A stretch of DNA of 38,587 nt, from contig CANJII010000029.1 in NCBI GenBank assembly GCA_947474435.1, forward strand, positions 1-38,587, given 5' to 3'. The position numbers and the translations under genes were made by a program. Below, one piece after another: positions 16,880 through 24,469 of the stretch; the stretch's first letter is position 1; every line of letters starts with the position of its first letter. The DNA comes from Chitinophagaceae bacterium (GTDB lineage Bacteria > Bacteroidota > Bacteroidia > Chitinophagales > UBA10324). Below the pieces are notes generated by a model that worked only from the letters and a program-made list of their open reading frames with translations, did not search any database and had not been told where the DNA came from.

Positions 16880-17191
16880 ATGACACAAGAACTAAAAAAT
16901 GTAGTTGACATAATCGTGCGAGATTTCGCACCGGATAAAATTATATTGTTTGGTTCTCGTGCTCGTGGAGATTTTAAAAAGAACAGTGATTATGATTTAT
17001 TGGTTTTGAAAAATGATTTGAAGGATTCTGATTCAATTGAAAAAAAAATCTACCAAAGAATGGTCGGCACAGGAGTGGGAGTGGATGTTTTAGTTGATAC
17101 ACAATCAAGATTCAATACACTCTCGCTTAATCCTTATCTGATTTATAAAATGATAATGAAGGAAGGCAAAACTCTGTATGAAAAAAAATGA
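16880..17191 (+). CDS. MNT-type minimal nucleotidyltransferase (MntA-like antitoxin)
   Basis: The 103-residue protein has the polymerase-beta superfamily minimal nucleotidyltransferase signature GSRARGDFKKNSDYDLLV. The catalytic acids are Asp37 and Asp39, and the third Asp is in VGVDVLVD (Asp69). Its gene overlaps the HEPN gene by 14 bases. MNT/HEPN pairs are a known toxin-antitoxin class; in MntA/HepT the MNT protein AMPylates and silences the HEPN RNase. The start ATG at 16880 (MTQELKN) is preferred over 16838, because the family begins just ahead of the first helix and the longer frame adds 14 residues that look like untranslated DNA. Whether this pair acts as TA or in another role is not shown. 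Confidence 0.88.
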   Translation: MTQELKNVVDIIVRDFAPDKIILFGSRARGDFKKNSDYDLLVLKNDLKDSDSIEKKIYQRMVGTGVGVDVLVDTQSRFNTLSLNPYLIYKMIMKEGKTLYEKK

Positions 17192-17582
17192 GTTAGCTGC
17201 AATTTGGTTAGAGAGAGCCGCAAGCAATCTTGCAGGTTCAGTTGCGATGTTGAAAGCAGGAAATGTTAACCACGAAGATGTATGTTATTTCTGTCAGCAA
17301 ACTGCTGAGAAAGCACTTAAAGCATTATGTATTTATCTCAAAATTGAATATGAATTCACTCATTCTGTTTCATTTCTCATTGATATAATTGAAAAAAATA
17401 ATTTCAGAATCCCGGAAAAAATAAAGGACGCATCGGACCTGACCACTTATGCAGTTAAAACAAGGTATCCAGGCGATTATGTTCGATTGAAAAAACGAGA
17501 TTCAAAAACTGCAATAAAAAAAGCAAAGTCAGTTTATGATTGGGTTGAAAAACAAGTAAGCAAAAATTTATTTTCAGAATGA
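17178..17582 (+). CDS. HEPN domain protein (partner of MNT)
   Basis: The 134-residue helical protein fits the HEPN family (PF05168): an N-terminal WLERAASNLAGSVAML helix, the signature CYFCQQTAEKALKALCIYL at about residues 36-54, THSVSFLIDII, and LTTYAVKTRYPGDY at about 88-101. These proteins bind nucleotides or act as RNases paired with MNT proteins. The canonical R-X4-6-H RNase motif of the active HEPN toxins (and the RX4HXY of HepT) is not seen, so this subtype may not be a classical RNase. Overlap of 14 bases with the MNT gene implies coupled translation. Copy B of the flanking repeat starts 25 bases after the stop. Confidence 0.85.
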   Translation: MKKNELAAIWLERAASNLAGSVAMLKAGNVNHEDVCYFCQQTAEKALKALCIYLKIEYEFTHSVSFLIDIIEKNNFRIPEKIKDASDLTTYAVKTRYPGDYVRLKKRDSKTAIKKAKSVYDWVEKQVSKNLFSE

Positions 17583-17606
17583 ATGATATATAAAAATTCA
17601 TTTCCG

Positions 17607-17753
17607 CTCCATTTGCAATGGAGCTGTATTAATAAATCCATTTTGCAACCGGTAGCATCAGCAAACTTGCATCAACATTAAATGTGGCTAAAGCCATCAT
17701 CTGCTTTTATAAAAACAATTGCTTAAAAGCAACTGCAATAGATGAGCAGCAAG
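17607..17753. repeat. Palindrome-rich direct repeat, copy B
   Basis: The 147-base partner of 16606-16754, in the same orientation, starts with the identical CTCCATTTGCAATGGAG and ends with the identical GATGAGCAGCAAG. The start-to-start distance of the copies is 1001 bases, and the interval is filled by the MNT/HEPN genes. Confidence 0.85.
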
Positions 17754-17853
17754 CATCCATTGCAGTTCACTTTAGTGAACTGAGAAAAAATTTATTGTGT
17801 AGTTGGCTTTAGCCGCATTGTTTAGTTGAGAATTAAATACAAGCGTGTTAGCG

Positions 17854-17877
17854 TCCTTCGACAAGCTCAGGATGACA
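17854..17877. repeat. Dispersed CTTCGACAAGCTCAGGATGA repeat, copy 1
   Basis: Twenty-four bases matching a sequence that is widely dispersed in many bacterial genomes (reverse form TCATCCTGAGCTTGTCGAAG). A second, diverged copy in the opposite orientation is at 18965-18988. Confidence 0.7.
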
Positions 17878-18082
17878 AGTGTGTGAGCGAAATTATTGTT
17901 GAGACCAAAACCTACTCCGGTGCAACCGGAGATGCAGCGAAGACAAATCCCGACTTTAATGTCCGGGATGTTCCACCCGCGTTTTGACAAACCATTGAAG
18001 ACAAACCAGAGTGGGCTGTATTCTTTTCCCCTAAAAAAAATGAACATTAGAATAATTGAACATTTGAATAATGAATGTTGAA

Positions 18083-18829
18083 TTAAATACTCAACCCACC
18101 ACAAACAGTAAGCACTTGCCCGGTAATGTAACTGCTCATATCGGAGCCGAGGAAAACACAGAGGTCGGCGACTTCGGAGGTGGAGCCGAATCGTTTCATT
18201 GGGATATCGTTTAAAAAATTTTCTTTCACTTCGGGAGTGAGTGCGTGGGTCATTTCGGTATCAATGTAACCGGGGGCAATGGCATTGCATCGGATATTGC
18301 GCGAGCCGAGTTCTTTGGCAATTGACTTGGTGAAACCTATGATGCCCGCCTTGCTTGCCGAGTAATTTGCCTGACCTGCATTGCCGAAAATGCCAACAAC
18401 GGAACTCATGTTGATGATGCTTCCGCTGCGCGCTTTGAGCATGTGCTTAGTTGCGTGCTTGGTGATATTGAAAACTGATTTGAGGTTGGTATCAATAACT
18501 TCCTGCCATTGTTGTTCACTCATGCGAAGCAGTAATCCATCGCGGGTGATGCCTGCATTGTTTACCACAATATCAATTTTCTGAAACTCCATCATCACAT
18601 TTCCAATCAAGTGTTCGGCTTCGGCATACGATGCTGCATTTGATTTATAGCCGATTGCTTTAATTCCGTAAGTGTGTAATGTATTTTCTAAAGTCAACGC
18701 TTTTTCGGCGGAGGATAAATAGGTGAACGCAATATTGGCTCCGTGCTCGGCAAATTTTTTTGCAATGGTTTCTCCTATGCCGCGCGAGGCGCCTGTGATG
18801 AGTGCAGTTTTTCCTTCGAGAAGTTTCAT
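18083..18829 (-). CDS. fabG: 3-oxoacyl-ACP reductase
   Basis: The 248-residue short-chain dehydrogenase has TGASRGIG at residues 12-19 (NADPH-binding), NNAG at about 90, the catalytic Ser in INMSSVVGIFGN at about 140, YSASKAG (Tyr/Lys, about 154-158), and the FabG-type C-terminus FLGSDMSSYITGQVLTVCGG. It reduces 3-oxoacyl-ACP in fatty-acid elongation in the cytosol. Length and motifs match genuine FabG rather than a generic SDR. It is isolated from other fab genes and lies between two repeat-rich gaps. The nearest - strand upstream gene, sucD, is 165 bases away across repeats. Confidence 0.93.
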   Translation of the reverse strand: MKLLEGKTALITGASRGIGETIAKKFAEHGANIAFTYLSSAEKALTLENTLHTYGIKAIGYKSNAASYAEAEHLIGNVMMEFQKIDIVVNNAGITRDGLLLRMSEQQWQEVIDTNLKSVFNITKHATKHMLKARSGSIINMSSVVGIFGNAGQANYSASKAGIIGFTKSIAKELGSRNIRCNAIAPGYIDTEMTHALTPEVKENFLNDIPMKRFGSTSEVADLCVFLGSDMSSYITGQVLTVCGGLSI

Positions 18830-18860
18830 AGTTGATTTCGGGGTTTGTTGCTTATAAAAT

Positions 18861-18909
18861 TTAACCGCAGATTCCGATGGCTATCGGAAGGAGAGACGCA
18901 GAGATTAAA
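18861..18909. repeat. Nested repeat upstream of fabG
   Basis: The stretch TTAACCGCAGA...GAGACGCAGAGATTAAA looks like a known type of CGCAGAG-based dispersed repeat. A TTCCGAT / ATCGGAA palindrome (arms 18872-18878 and 18883-18889, loop GGCT) sits in its middle, suggesting one repeat inserted in another. Confidence 0.55.
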
Positions 18910-18964
18910 TTCTAAAAAAAATTATTTCTATCGCAATTTATTTAATGAATTAATCATTCACGAT

Positions 18965-18988
18965 TGTCATGCTGAGCTTGTCGATGCA
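18965..18988. repeat. Dispersed CTTCGACAAGCTCAGGATGA repeat, copy 2 (inverted)
   Basis: TGTCATGCTGAGCTTGTCGA plus four bases matches the reverse complement of copy 1 (17854-17877) with three differences in 24. It lies just after the sucD stop, so the two copies flank fabG in opposite orientations. Confidence 0.65.
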
Positions 18989-18994
18989 CACTAT

Positions 18995-19879
18995 TCAAAA
19001 AGTTGTTACACTCATTGCCTTCGCCATTGTTGCGCCGATTTGTGCAGGGCTTTCGACTACCATCACTCCGCACTCTTTCAGTATTTTCATTTTGGCTGCT
19101 GCTGTATCATCGTGTCCGCCAACAATTGCTCCGGCGTGTCCCATTCTTCTTCCGGCGGGTGCGGTTTGTCCGGCTATGAACCCTACAACGGGTTTTTTAT
19201 TTCCGTTTGCTTTTATCCATCGCGCTGCTTCGGCTTCCATTCCTCCACCTATTTCTCCAATCATAACGATGCTGTCTGTTTCAGGATCGTTCATTAATAA
19301 TTCTACTGCTTGCTTTGTTGATGTACCGATTACAGGGTCGCCGCCAATGCCAATTGCGGTGCTTACACCCAATCCTGCCTTTACAATCTGGTCGGCCGCT
19401 TCATAAGTTAGTGTTCCCGATTTGGAAACAATTCCTACTCTTCCTTTTTTGAAAACAAAGCCGGGCATGATTCCAACTTTTGCTTCATCGGGAGTAATGA
19501 CACCCGGACAATTAGGTCCAATGAGTGTGCAGTTTTTATCCTTAATGTATTCTTTTGCTTTCACCATATCCTGAATCGGAATGCCTTCGGTAATGCAAAC
19601 GATAACTTTAATTCCTGCTTCAGCTGCTTCCATAATTGCATCGGCTGCAAATGCAGGTGGAACAAAAATGATACTGGTATTTGCACCGGCTTGTTTCACT
19701 GCATCGGCCACGGTATTGAAAACAGGTTTTTCTAAATGAGTGGTTCCGCCCTTGCCGGGTGTTACTCCGCCAACCACATTGGTTCCGTATTCAATCATTT
19801 GTGTTGCATGAAAAGTGCCTTCGGTTCCGGTGAATCCCTGCACAATTACTTTTGAATTTTTGTTGACTAAAACGCTCAT
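18995..19879 (-). CDS. sucD: Succinyl-CoA ligase alpha subunit
   Basis: The 294-residue protein has the CoA-binding Rossmann start ([20 protein letters not shown]), the GVTPGKGG loop, [32 protein letters not shown], and the phosphohistidine region [12 protein letters not shown], in which the His is the phosphorylated residue. It forms succinyl-CoA ligase with SucC (beta) and makes ATP or GTP from succinyl-CoA in the TCA cycle. sucC is not in this window, so the two subunits are encoded apart, which is common in Bacteroidota. It follows mlaF by 84 bases of repetitive DNA on the same strand. Confidence 0.96.
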   Translation of the reverse strand: MSVLVNKNSKVIVQGFTGTEGTFHATQMIEYGTNVVGGVTPGKGGTTHLEKPVFNTVADAVKQAGANTSIIFVPPAFAADAIMEAAEAGIKVIVCITEGIPIQDMVKAKEYIKDKNCTLIGPNCPGVITPDEAKVGIMPGFVFKKGRVGIVSKSGTLTYEAADQIVKAGLGVSTAIGIGGDPVIGTSTKQAVELLMNDPETDSIVMIGEIGGGMEAEAARWIKANGNKKPVVGFIAGQTAPAGRRMGHAGAIVGGHDDTAAAKMKILKECGVMVVESPAQIGATMAKAMSVTTF

Positions 19880-19884
19880 CTTTA

Positions 19885-19960
19885 TTAGTTATAAGTTATT
19901 TGTTGATTGGTTGACTGGAATACAAGTTACTTGTTGATTCGTGATTGGTTGATTAGTTGT
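19885..19960. repeat. TTGATTGGTTGATT-type simple repeat
   Basis: The sucD-mlaF gap is filled by loosely repeated words (TTGTTGATTGGTTGACTGG, TTGTTGATTCGTGATTGG, TTGATTAGTTG) on the + strand. It is another 'speech-like' intergenic repeat and has no hairpin or gene. Confidence 0.55.
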
Positions 19961-19963
19961 TTT

Positions 19964-20749
19964 CTATTTATTTTTTTCGTCGGAAAGTCTTTTTGTGTTC
20001 TGTTCTTTTATCTCACGGAAAAACTTGCCGGCAAATATAAAATCATTCAACTGTTGATTGGTTGCATTCATGATTTCATCACGATGACCTTCCCAGTATT
20101 TTTCTCCTTTGTAAAGAAACAATACATAATCACCAATCTCCATTACCGAATTCATATCGTGTGTGTTTACGATGGTGGTGATTTTATATTCGTCAGTAAT
20201 GTCTTTAATCAATTTATCAATTACGATTGAAGTTTGCGGATCGAGACCGGAGTTTGGTTCATCGCAAAAAAGATATTTCGGATTCATGACAATGGCGCGT
20301 GCAATGCCCACCCGCTTTTTCATTCCACCACTCAGCTCATTCGGATACAATTTGTTCGCATCTTTCAGATTTACTCGCTCCAGACATTCATTCACCCGAT
20401 TCATTTTTTCTTTGTAAGTCATGTTCGTAAACATGTTCAATGGGAATACCACATTCTTCTCCACCGATAATGAATCAAACAAGGCAGAACCCTGAAACAG
20501 CATTCCTATTTGCTTCCGCAATTCCTTTCTTCCTGAATCTTCAATTTCTAAAAAGTCAGTATCGTTATTATAAATAATGTGACCACTGTTAACGGGAATT
20601 AATCCAACAATACTTTTCATCAGCACTGTTTTTCCTGAACCACTTGCGCCAATAATCAAATTGCATTTTCCTGCTTCGAAAGTTGCAGATATTCCTTTCA
20701 GAATTTGTTTGGCCCCGAATGATTTATTTAAATCCTGAACTTCAATCAT
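19964..20749 (-). CDS. mlaF: ABC transporter ATPase, MlaF-like
   Basis: The 261-residue ABC ATPase has Walker A GASGSGKTVLMKS (about residues 36-48), the Q-loop in IGMLFQGSALFDSLSV, signature LSGGMKKRVGIARAIV (about 143), Walker B YLFCDEPNSGLDP, and switch His in NTHD. The ALFDSLSVEKNVVFPL block is typical of MlaF/Ttg2A ATPases, which power retrograde phospholipid transport with MlaE, MlaB and the MCE protein MlaD. Its start overlaps the mlaE stop by 4 bases. No MlaD/MCE gene follows; sucD does. The C-terminal about 25 residues are charged and variable. Confidence 0.92.
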   Translation of the reverse strand: MIEVQDLNKSFGAKQILKGISATFEAGKCNLIIGASGSGKTVLMKSIVGLIPVNSGHIIYNNDTDFLEIEDSGRKELRKQIGMLFQGSALFDSLSVEKNVVFPLNMFTNMTYKEKMNRVNECLERVNLKDANKLYPNELSGGMKKRVGIARAIVMNPKYLFCDEPNSGLDPQTSIVIDKLIKDITDEYKITTIVNTHDMNSVMEIGDYVLFLYKGEKYWEGHRDEIMNATNQQLNDFIFAGKFFREIKEQNTKRLSDEKNK

Positions 20750-21483
20750 AAGAGCAACTGCGCGAGTATGTAGTCAAACAATAAAATTAAAACGCAACAA
20801 ACCACCACTGCGCGTGTTGCACTTCTTCCAACTTCCAATGCACCGCCTTCAGTATAGTAACCATAATAAGATGAAACGGATGAAATTATAAAACCGAAAG
20901 TGGTTGCTTTTATCAAAGCAAAATTTGCCATGAACGGAATCCAGTATTGAATGGCTCCGGTCATAAAGTCTTCTTTAGAAACTGCACCCGTAAATTCACC
21001 AACCCACATGCCTGAATAAATACTTAAGAATGCAGAGATAATTACCAATAACGGAATCATTAAAGTAGAAGCTAAAATTTTTGGAAGAACGAGATATGCA
21101 GATGAATGAACACCCATAATTTCCAATGCATCAATTTGTTCGCTGATTCGCATAGTGCCTAATTCACTTGCGATTTTACTTCCGATTTTTCCGGCAAGAA
21201 TTAATACTGTAACAGTAGGAGCTAATTCTAAAATGATACTGTTTGCAGCAATGCTTCCGATAATTGATTTACTGATGAGTGGAGTGGTTAACTGATAAGC
21301 AGTTTGAACTGTTACAACTGCCCCGAGAAAACATGAAACGATTACAACAATTCCAACTGAGCCTACACCAATCTCCACCATTTGACGAGCAATTTCTTTC
21401 CAGTAAATGGATGTTTTCTCAGGTCGAACCAAGAGACTTTTCAGTAATAAAACATACCGGCCAAAATGATTAAAAAAAGTCAT
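20746..21483 (-). CDS. mlaE: ABC transporter permease, MlaE-like
   Basis: The 245-residue permease matches MlaE (PF02405): an N-terminal amphipathic part, then about five helices, with family blocks VGSVGIVVIVSCFLGAVVTVQ, ELAPTVTVLILAGKIGSKIA, ELGTMRISEQIDALEIMGV (the EQIDAL motif) and a C-terminal GATRAV-like SATRAVVVCCVLILLFDYIL. It is the inner-membrane channel of the phospholipid-transporting MCE/Mla system. It leads the mlaE-mlaF pair with a 4-base overlap. A good promoter lies upstream at 21544-21573. Confidence 0.92.
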   Translation of the reverse strand: MTFFNHFGRYVLLLKSLLVRPEKTSIYWKEIARQMVEIGVGSVGIVVIVSCFLGAVVTVQTAYQLTTPLISKSIIGSIAANSIILELAPTVTVLILAGKIGSKIASELGTMRISEQIDALEIMGVHSSAYLVLPKILASTLMIPLLVIISAFLSIYSGMWVGEFTGAVSKEDFMTGAIQYWIPFMANFALIKATTFGFIISSVSSYYGYYTEGGALEVGRSATRAVVVCCVLILLFDYILAQLLL

Positions 21484-21525
21484 TTATTGATTTGGTAAAT
21501 TGATGATTTGGTAATAAAAATACAT
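21484..21525. repeat. TTGATGATTTGGTAA-type simple repeat
   Basis: ATTGATTTGGTAAATTGATGATTTGGTAA upstream of mlaE shares its vocabulary with the stretch after ispG at 26578-26612, so both belong to one low-complexity intergenic family. The run is short and could be chance in AT-rich DNA. Confidence 0.4.
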
Positions 21526-21543
21526 TCGAAAAATGCATTGGCT

Positions 21544-21573
21544 CAAATGTAATTTGTTTAAGGCTTTGTGCAA
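21544..21573 (-). promoter_or_regulatory. Promoter of mlaEF (TTG-n19-TACATTTG)
   Basis: On the - strand the -33 box TTG (21573-21571) is followed by 19 bases and then TACATTTG (21551-21544), an exact TAnnTTTG. Spacing and both boxes match the Bacteroidota housekeeping promoter. The mlaE start is about 60 bases downstream. Confidence 0.6.
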
Positions 21574-21627
21574 GAGCTATTGAAGATGAAGATGTGCTTG
21601 TTACCTTCGTTGAAAATTTTTAAAATT

Positions 21628-22344
21628 ATGTTGGCAGTTATTACCGGTGCAACAAAAGGAATTGGAAAAGCAATTGTGGAATCATTTGCAAGCGAAGGTT
21701 TTGATATTGTGTTTTGCGCGCGCACTGCTAAAGATGTGAAGCAGTCAGAAAAAGAATGGCAGAAAAAATTTCCTTCACAAAAAATAATTGGAGTTTCATG
21801 TGATGTCAGCAAAAAATCTGATTTGCAAAAACTGTTGCAGCAGGTTCTTACTTTAAAAATATCAATTGATGTATTGGTGAATAATGCCGGACTTTTTTTT
21901 CCTGGAAAAATTTCATCAGAGAAAGAAGGAACACTTGAAAAACTGATGGCAGTGAATCTTTACGGCGCTTATCATTTAACGCGAATGATCGTTCCGATGA
22001 TGATAAAACAAAAACGCGGTCACATTTTTAATAATTGTTCCACTGCCAGTTTGTTTGCTTATTCTAACGGAGGTTCGTACGGCATTACCAAGTATGCGAT
22101 GCTTGGCTTTACAAAAAATCTGCGCGAAGAATTAATTCCATTCAATATAAAAGTAACTGCTGTAATTCCCGGAGCTACTGATACTCCAAGCTGGGAAACA
22201 GTAAAACTTCCGCCCAACAGAATGATGCCTGCAATGGATGTGGCAAATATGATGATGGCTGCTTTTAAAACTTCGCCGCAAACAGTAGTGGAAGAAATTT
22301 ATATGCGCCCGATGAAAAAAGATATCAGCGAAGAAGAGTTTTAA
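21628..22344 (+). CDS. Short-chain dehydrogenase/reductase
   Basis: The 238-residue SDR has the cofactor motif TGATKGIGKAI at residues 6-16, NNAGLF at about 87, the catalytic Ser in FNNCSTASLF, and YGITKYA (Tyr/Lys at about 152-156). The C-terminus (SWETVKLPPNRMMPAMDVAN) is that of the '3-ketoacyl-ACP reductase-like' SDRs; the substrate is unknown and it need not be a fatty-acid enzyme. ATG at 21628 gives the family N-terminus MLAVITGATKG; a longer frame from 21568 is rejected because its extra 20 residues have no match to the fold. It is divergent from mlaE and convergent with the lipoprotein gene, 3 bases away. Confidence 0.88.
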   Translation: MLAVITGATKGIGKAIVESFASEGFDIVFCARTAKDVKQSEKEWQKKFPSQKIIGVSCDVSKKSDLQKLLQQVLTLKISIDVLVNNAGLFFPGKISSEKEGTLEKLMAVNLYGAYHLTRMIVPMMIKQKRGHIFNNCSTASLFAYSNGGSYGITKYAMLGFTKNLREELIPFNIKVTAVIPGATDTPSWETVKLPPNRMMPAMDVANMMMAAFKTSPQTVVEEIYMRPMKKDISEEEF

Positions 22345-22347
22345 TTA

Positions 22348-22650
22348 TTATTTTTTCTTCGGGTAAGAATTTTTTATTGAATCCACTTTGCTTTGATTCG
22401 GAGCATGATGCTCAGGCATTTCATTATTTTCTTTTTTAGGTTCTGAAGAAATTTCTTTCCTTTCTTCCTTCATTTCAGCATCCTTCATTTCCAGGGTTGT
22501 ATCTGTAACAGTTGTAGAATCTGAAGTTGATGGTCGTAAAGTATCAACTGCTGAAACAGTACTATCTAATTTATTTGCATCAATGGTTGTTGAATTACAC
22601 GAAACAAAAACCAACGATGAGATTAAGCTATTGAATAACAATTTTTTCAT
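22348..22650 (-). CDS. Small lipoprotein, unknown
   Basis: The 100-residue protein has a short lipoprotein signal (MKKLLFNSLISSLVFVSC) with Cys18 as lipidation site. The mature part is low-complexity, rich in Thr/Ser/Asp then Lys/Glu, ending in PKKK, and looks disordered. It begins inside the 3' end of the upstream T9SS gene (23-base overlap), which argues for co-expression. No family is recognised. Confidence 0.65.
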   Translation of the reverse strand: MKKLLFNSLISSLVFVSCNSTTIDANKLDSTVSAVDTLRPSTSDSTTVTDTTLEMKDAEMKEERKEISSEPKKENNEMPEHHAPNQSKVDSIKNSYPKKK

Positions 22651-24469
22651 TCTTCAGATTTTTATTTCCTGATTGTATTTGCAAAACATAAGTTCCTTTT
22701 TCCAATTGATTCGTTTCAAATGAAAATGAAAAGTCTCCCCTCTTCATTTCCTCATTCATTAATTGTTGAACTAATTTTCCCTGCATATCATAAAGCGAAA
22801 TTACAAGCTTGTTTATTTCACTGTTTTCGAAACTCACTGAAACCCAACCATTGGAGGGATTTGGGAAAAAAGAAACTGTTTCCGGTGATTGAATAACTTG
22901 TTCTACATCTACTAAACTGTTCACAGTAATTTTTGCAATCCAGTTACCATATTCATTAAGGCTGGTTCCATAAATACCGAATATGAAGACAGTGGGTGAT
23001 GCTTGTGAATGGTATTTTGCTAAACCTGTATAATCTCCCCAACGCTCAGTCCCGCCTTGCCCCATATCAATATAAGACGCTCCTTGTTTTACAACAACTT
23101 CTGATGAAGAATTTCCGGCATCATCAATACCAATGACATCGAATTGCGGATTTATTGATGAATTAGAACGAGTGAAAGCAATAACTACAGACTTATCATT
23201 TGCGCTTTTACCAACCCACCCAACTGCAGGGTAGCCCCAATCCTGACCATTAATTCCATATATAAATGAAGTGGCAGATAAATTAGAAGTGATTATTCTA
23301 CTATAATAAATGCCATTCCAACCACTCACAAAATTGGCAGTAAACACAAGATGCACAATTCCATTCTGGTAAAAAGCTCCCTTTATTCTGCAATCACCAA
23401 TGTCTAAATCGTTTCCCGGAGATGGCTGATTTGCATTTGCACCGATTTGAAAATTTGTTGTAATAATTGAATTTCCAATTAACTGCTCATTATTACTACT
23501 CATATCATTAGTAATATGAAATAATTGTAGCCTGTTACTTCCTCCCGGGTCAGTATTTCCTACCATAAAAACACCAGGTCCATAATTTGTTGCACTGCCT
23601 GAAGATACAGGATATAACGAAAAGGTAAAATTTCCTGCATCATCCTGAATGTTATCATAATATTGAAAATTCATAGTTCCCCCTGAATAACATGCAGTTT
23701 TTTGAATTTGAAGGGCAAGCACATCACTGAAATTATCCCCGCCATCAAACTGATTTACTGTTACATAAACTTCATTATTACTTACAGCAATATTCGGATA
23801 ATCAGCCCAAGTGCTGTTTCCATTAACATCCGCACTTATTGTATAGTACCACCATCCATCGGCAGGATTATTTGTTTTAGAAAAATAAAGAAGTATATTT
23901 GAACTACCAACCGTAAATCCGGCGAGTTCAACCATGAAAAAACGATCAGCACCTGCATCATACACTACTTTAGGATCAAAAAGAATTGATGAAACAGTAT
24001 TATCATTTGTAAATTGTGTTACATCCTGCGAAAATGTTTTTGCACCGGCAGTAGTAAAATAGGCAATGTTGCTGTTTATGACACTCACTATTTTTCCTCC
24101 ATTTGAAATTGCAATGGTGTTATCTGACGGATAACTCAAATCAAAAAGGTTTCCGGCGAAATTTGTACTCACAATCGGTGTTACCTGACCATTTGCTTCA
24201 ATTTTATCTGATGATGAGCCGGATGAAAGTTTTTTCTCTTTCATCATTTGTTCCTTTATTGAATTCACATTAGGGAATGCATTGTCTTCACTTTCCATAT
24301 TCCGCAATCGAATTGGCCATGATTTACTAACCTCATTTCCGGTTTTAAGTCCACGGCATTGAACCTGCAATGGCTGCGATTTATATGCAACAATTTTTTC
24401 AGATTTATTTTGTGAAAATGAATCAACTGAAATTAATAGAATGATGAACTGGAGAAAAATTTTTTTCAC
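22628..24469 (-). CDS. Large T9SS-secreted protein, propeller-like body
   Basis: The product of 613 residues starts with a signal peptide (MKKIFLQFIILLISVDSFSQ from the GTG at 24469). The ORF can be extended to 24520, but that adds 17 non-signal-like residues. The body has repeated Trp/Gly/Asp-rich strand units (for example WADYPNIAVSNNEVYVTVNQ, then WGYPAVGWVGKSANDKSVVI and ERWGDYTGLAKY), which suggest a beta-propeller. The last about 75 residues are a type A T9SS sorting domain: SFFPNPSNGWVSVSFEN, LYDMQGKLVQQLMN and LEKGTYVLQIQSG. It should be carried across the outer membrane by the type IX system and attached or released. The ligand or enzymatic role is unknown. It is divergent from ispG. 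Confidence 0.85.
   Translation of the reverse strand: MKKIFLQFIILLISVDSFSQNKSEKIVAYKSQPLQVQCRGLKTGNEVSKSWPIRLRNMESEDNAFPNVNSIKEQMMKEKKLSSGSSSDKIEANGQVTPIVSTNFAGNLFDLSYPSDNTIAISNGGKIVSVINSNIAYFTTAGAKTFSQDVTQFTNDNTVSSILFDPKVVYDAGADRFFMVELAGFTVGSSNILLYFSKTNNPADGWWYYTISADVNGNSTWADYPNIAVSNNEVYVTVNQFDGGDNFSDVLALQIQKTACYSGGTMNFQYYDNIQDDAGNFTFSLYPVSSGSATNYGPGVFMVGNTDPGGSNRLQLFHITNDMSSNNEQLIGNSIITTNFQIGANANQPSPGNDLDIGDCRIKGAFYQNGIVHLVFTANFVSGWNGIYYSRIITSNLSATSFIYGINGQDWGYPAVGWVGKSANDKSVVIAFTRSNSSINPQFDVIGIDDAGNSSSEVVVKQGASYIDMGQGGTERWGDYTGLAKYHSQASPTVFIFGIYGTSLNEYGNWIAKITVNSLVDVEQVIQSPETVSFFPNPSNGWVSVSFENSEINKLVISLYDMQGKLVQQLMNEEMKRGDFSFSFETNQLEKGTYVLQIQSGNKNLKNEKIVIQ

Larger units (their letters stand above)
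17583..18082. repeat. Gene-free array of hairpin repeats
   Basis: Five hundred bases without a credible gene hold a chain of short palindromes. They are: repeat copy B (17607-17753); CAGTTCACTTTAGTGAACTG (17763-17782, 9-base arms); GGCTTTAGCC (17805-17814); a copy of the dispersed TCCTTCGACAAGCTCAGGAT repeat (17854-17877); CTCCGGTGCAACCGGAG (17915-17931); an imperfect stem at 17948-17968 (TCCCGAC / GTCCGGGA); and a run of GAACATT/GAATAAT units at about 18040-18082. Frames across it on both strands read through the hairpins and look spurious. It appears to be a landing zone for several unrelated repeat families. Confidence 0.75.

Noticed and set aside
17772-18104. Minus-strand ORF of 110 residues and plus-strand ORF 17896-18081
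   Set aside because: Both read through hairpin repeats (for example LSLSKDA from the dispersed 24-mer) and overlap the 3' end of fabG; no protein-like pattern.
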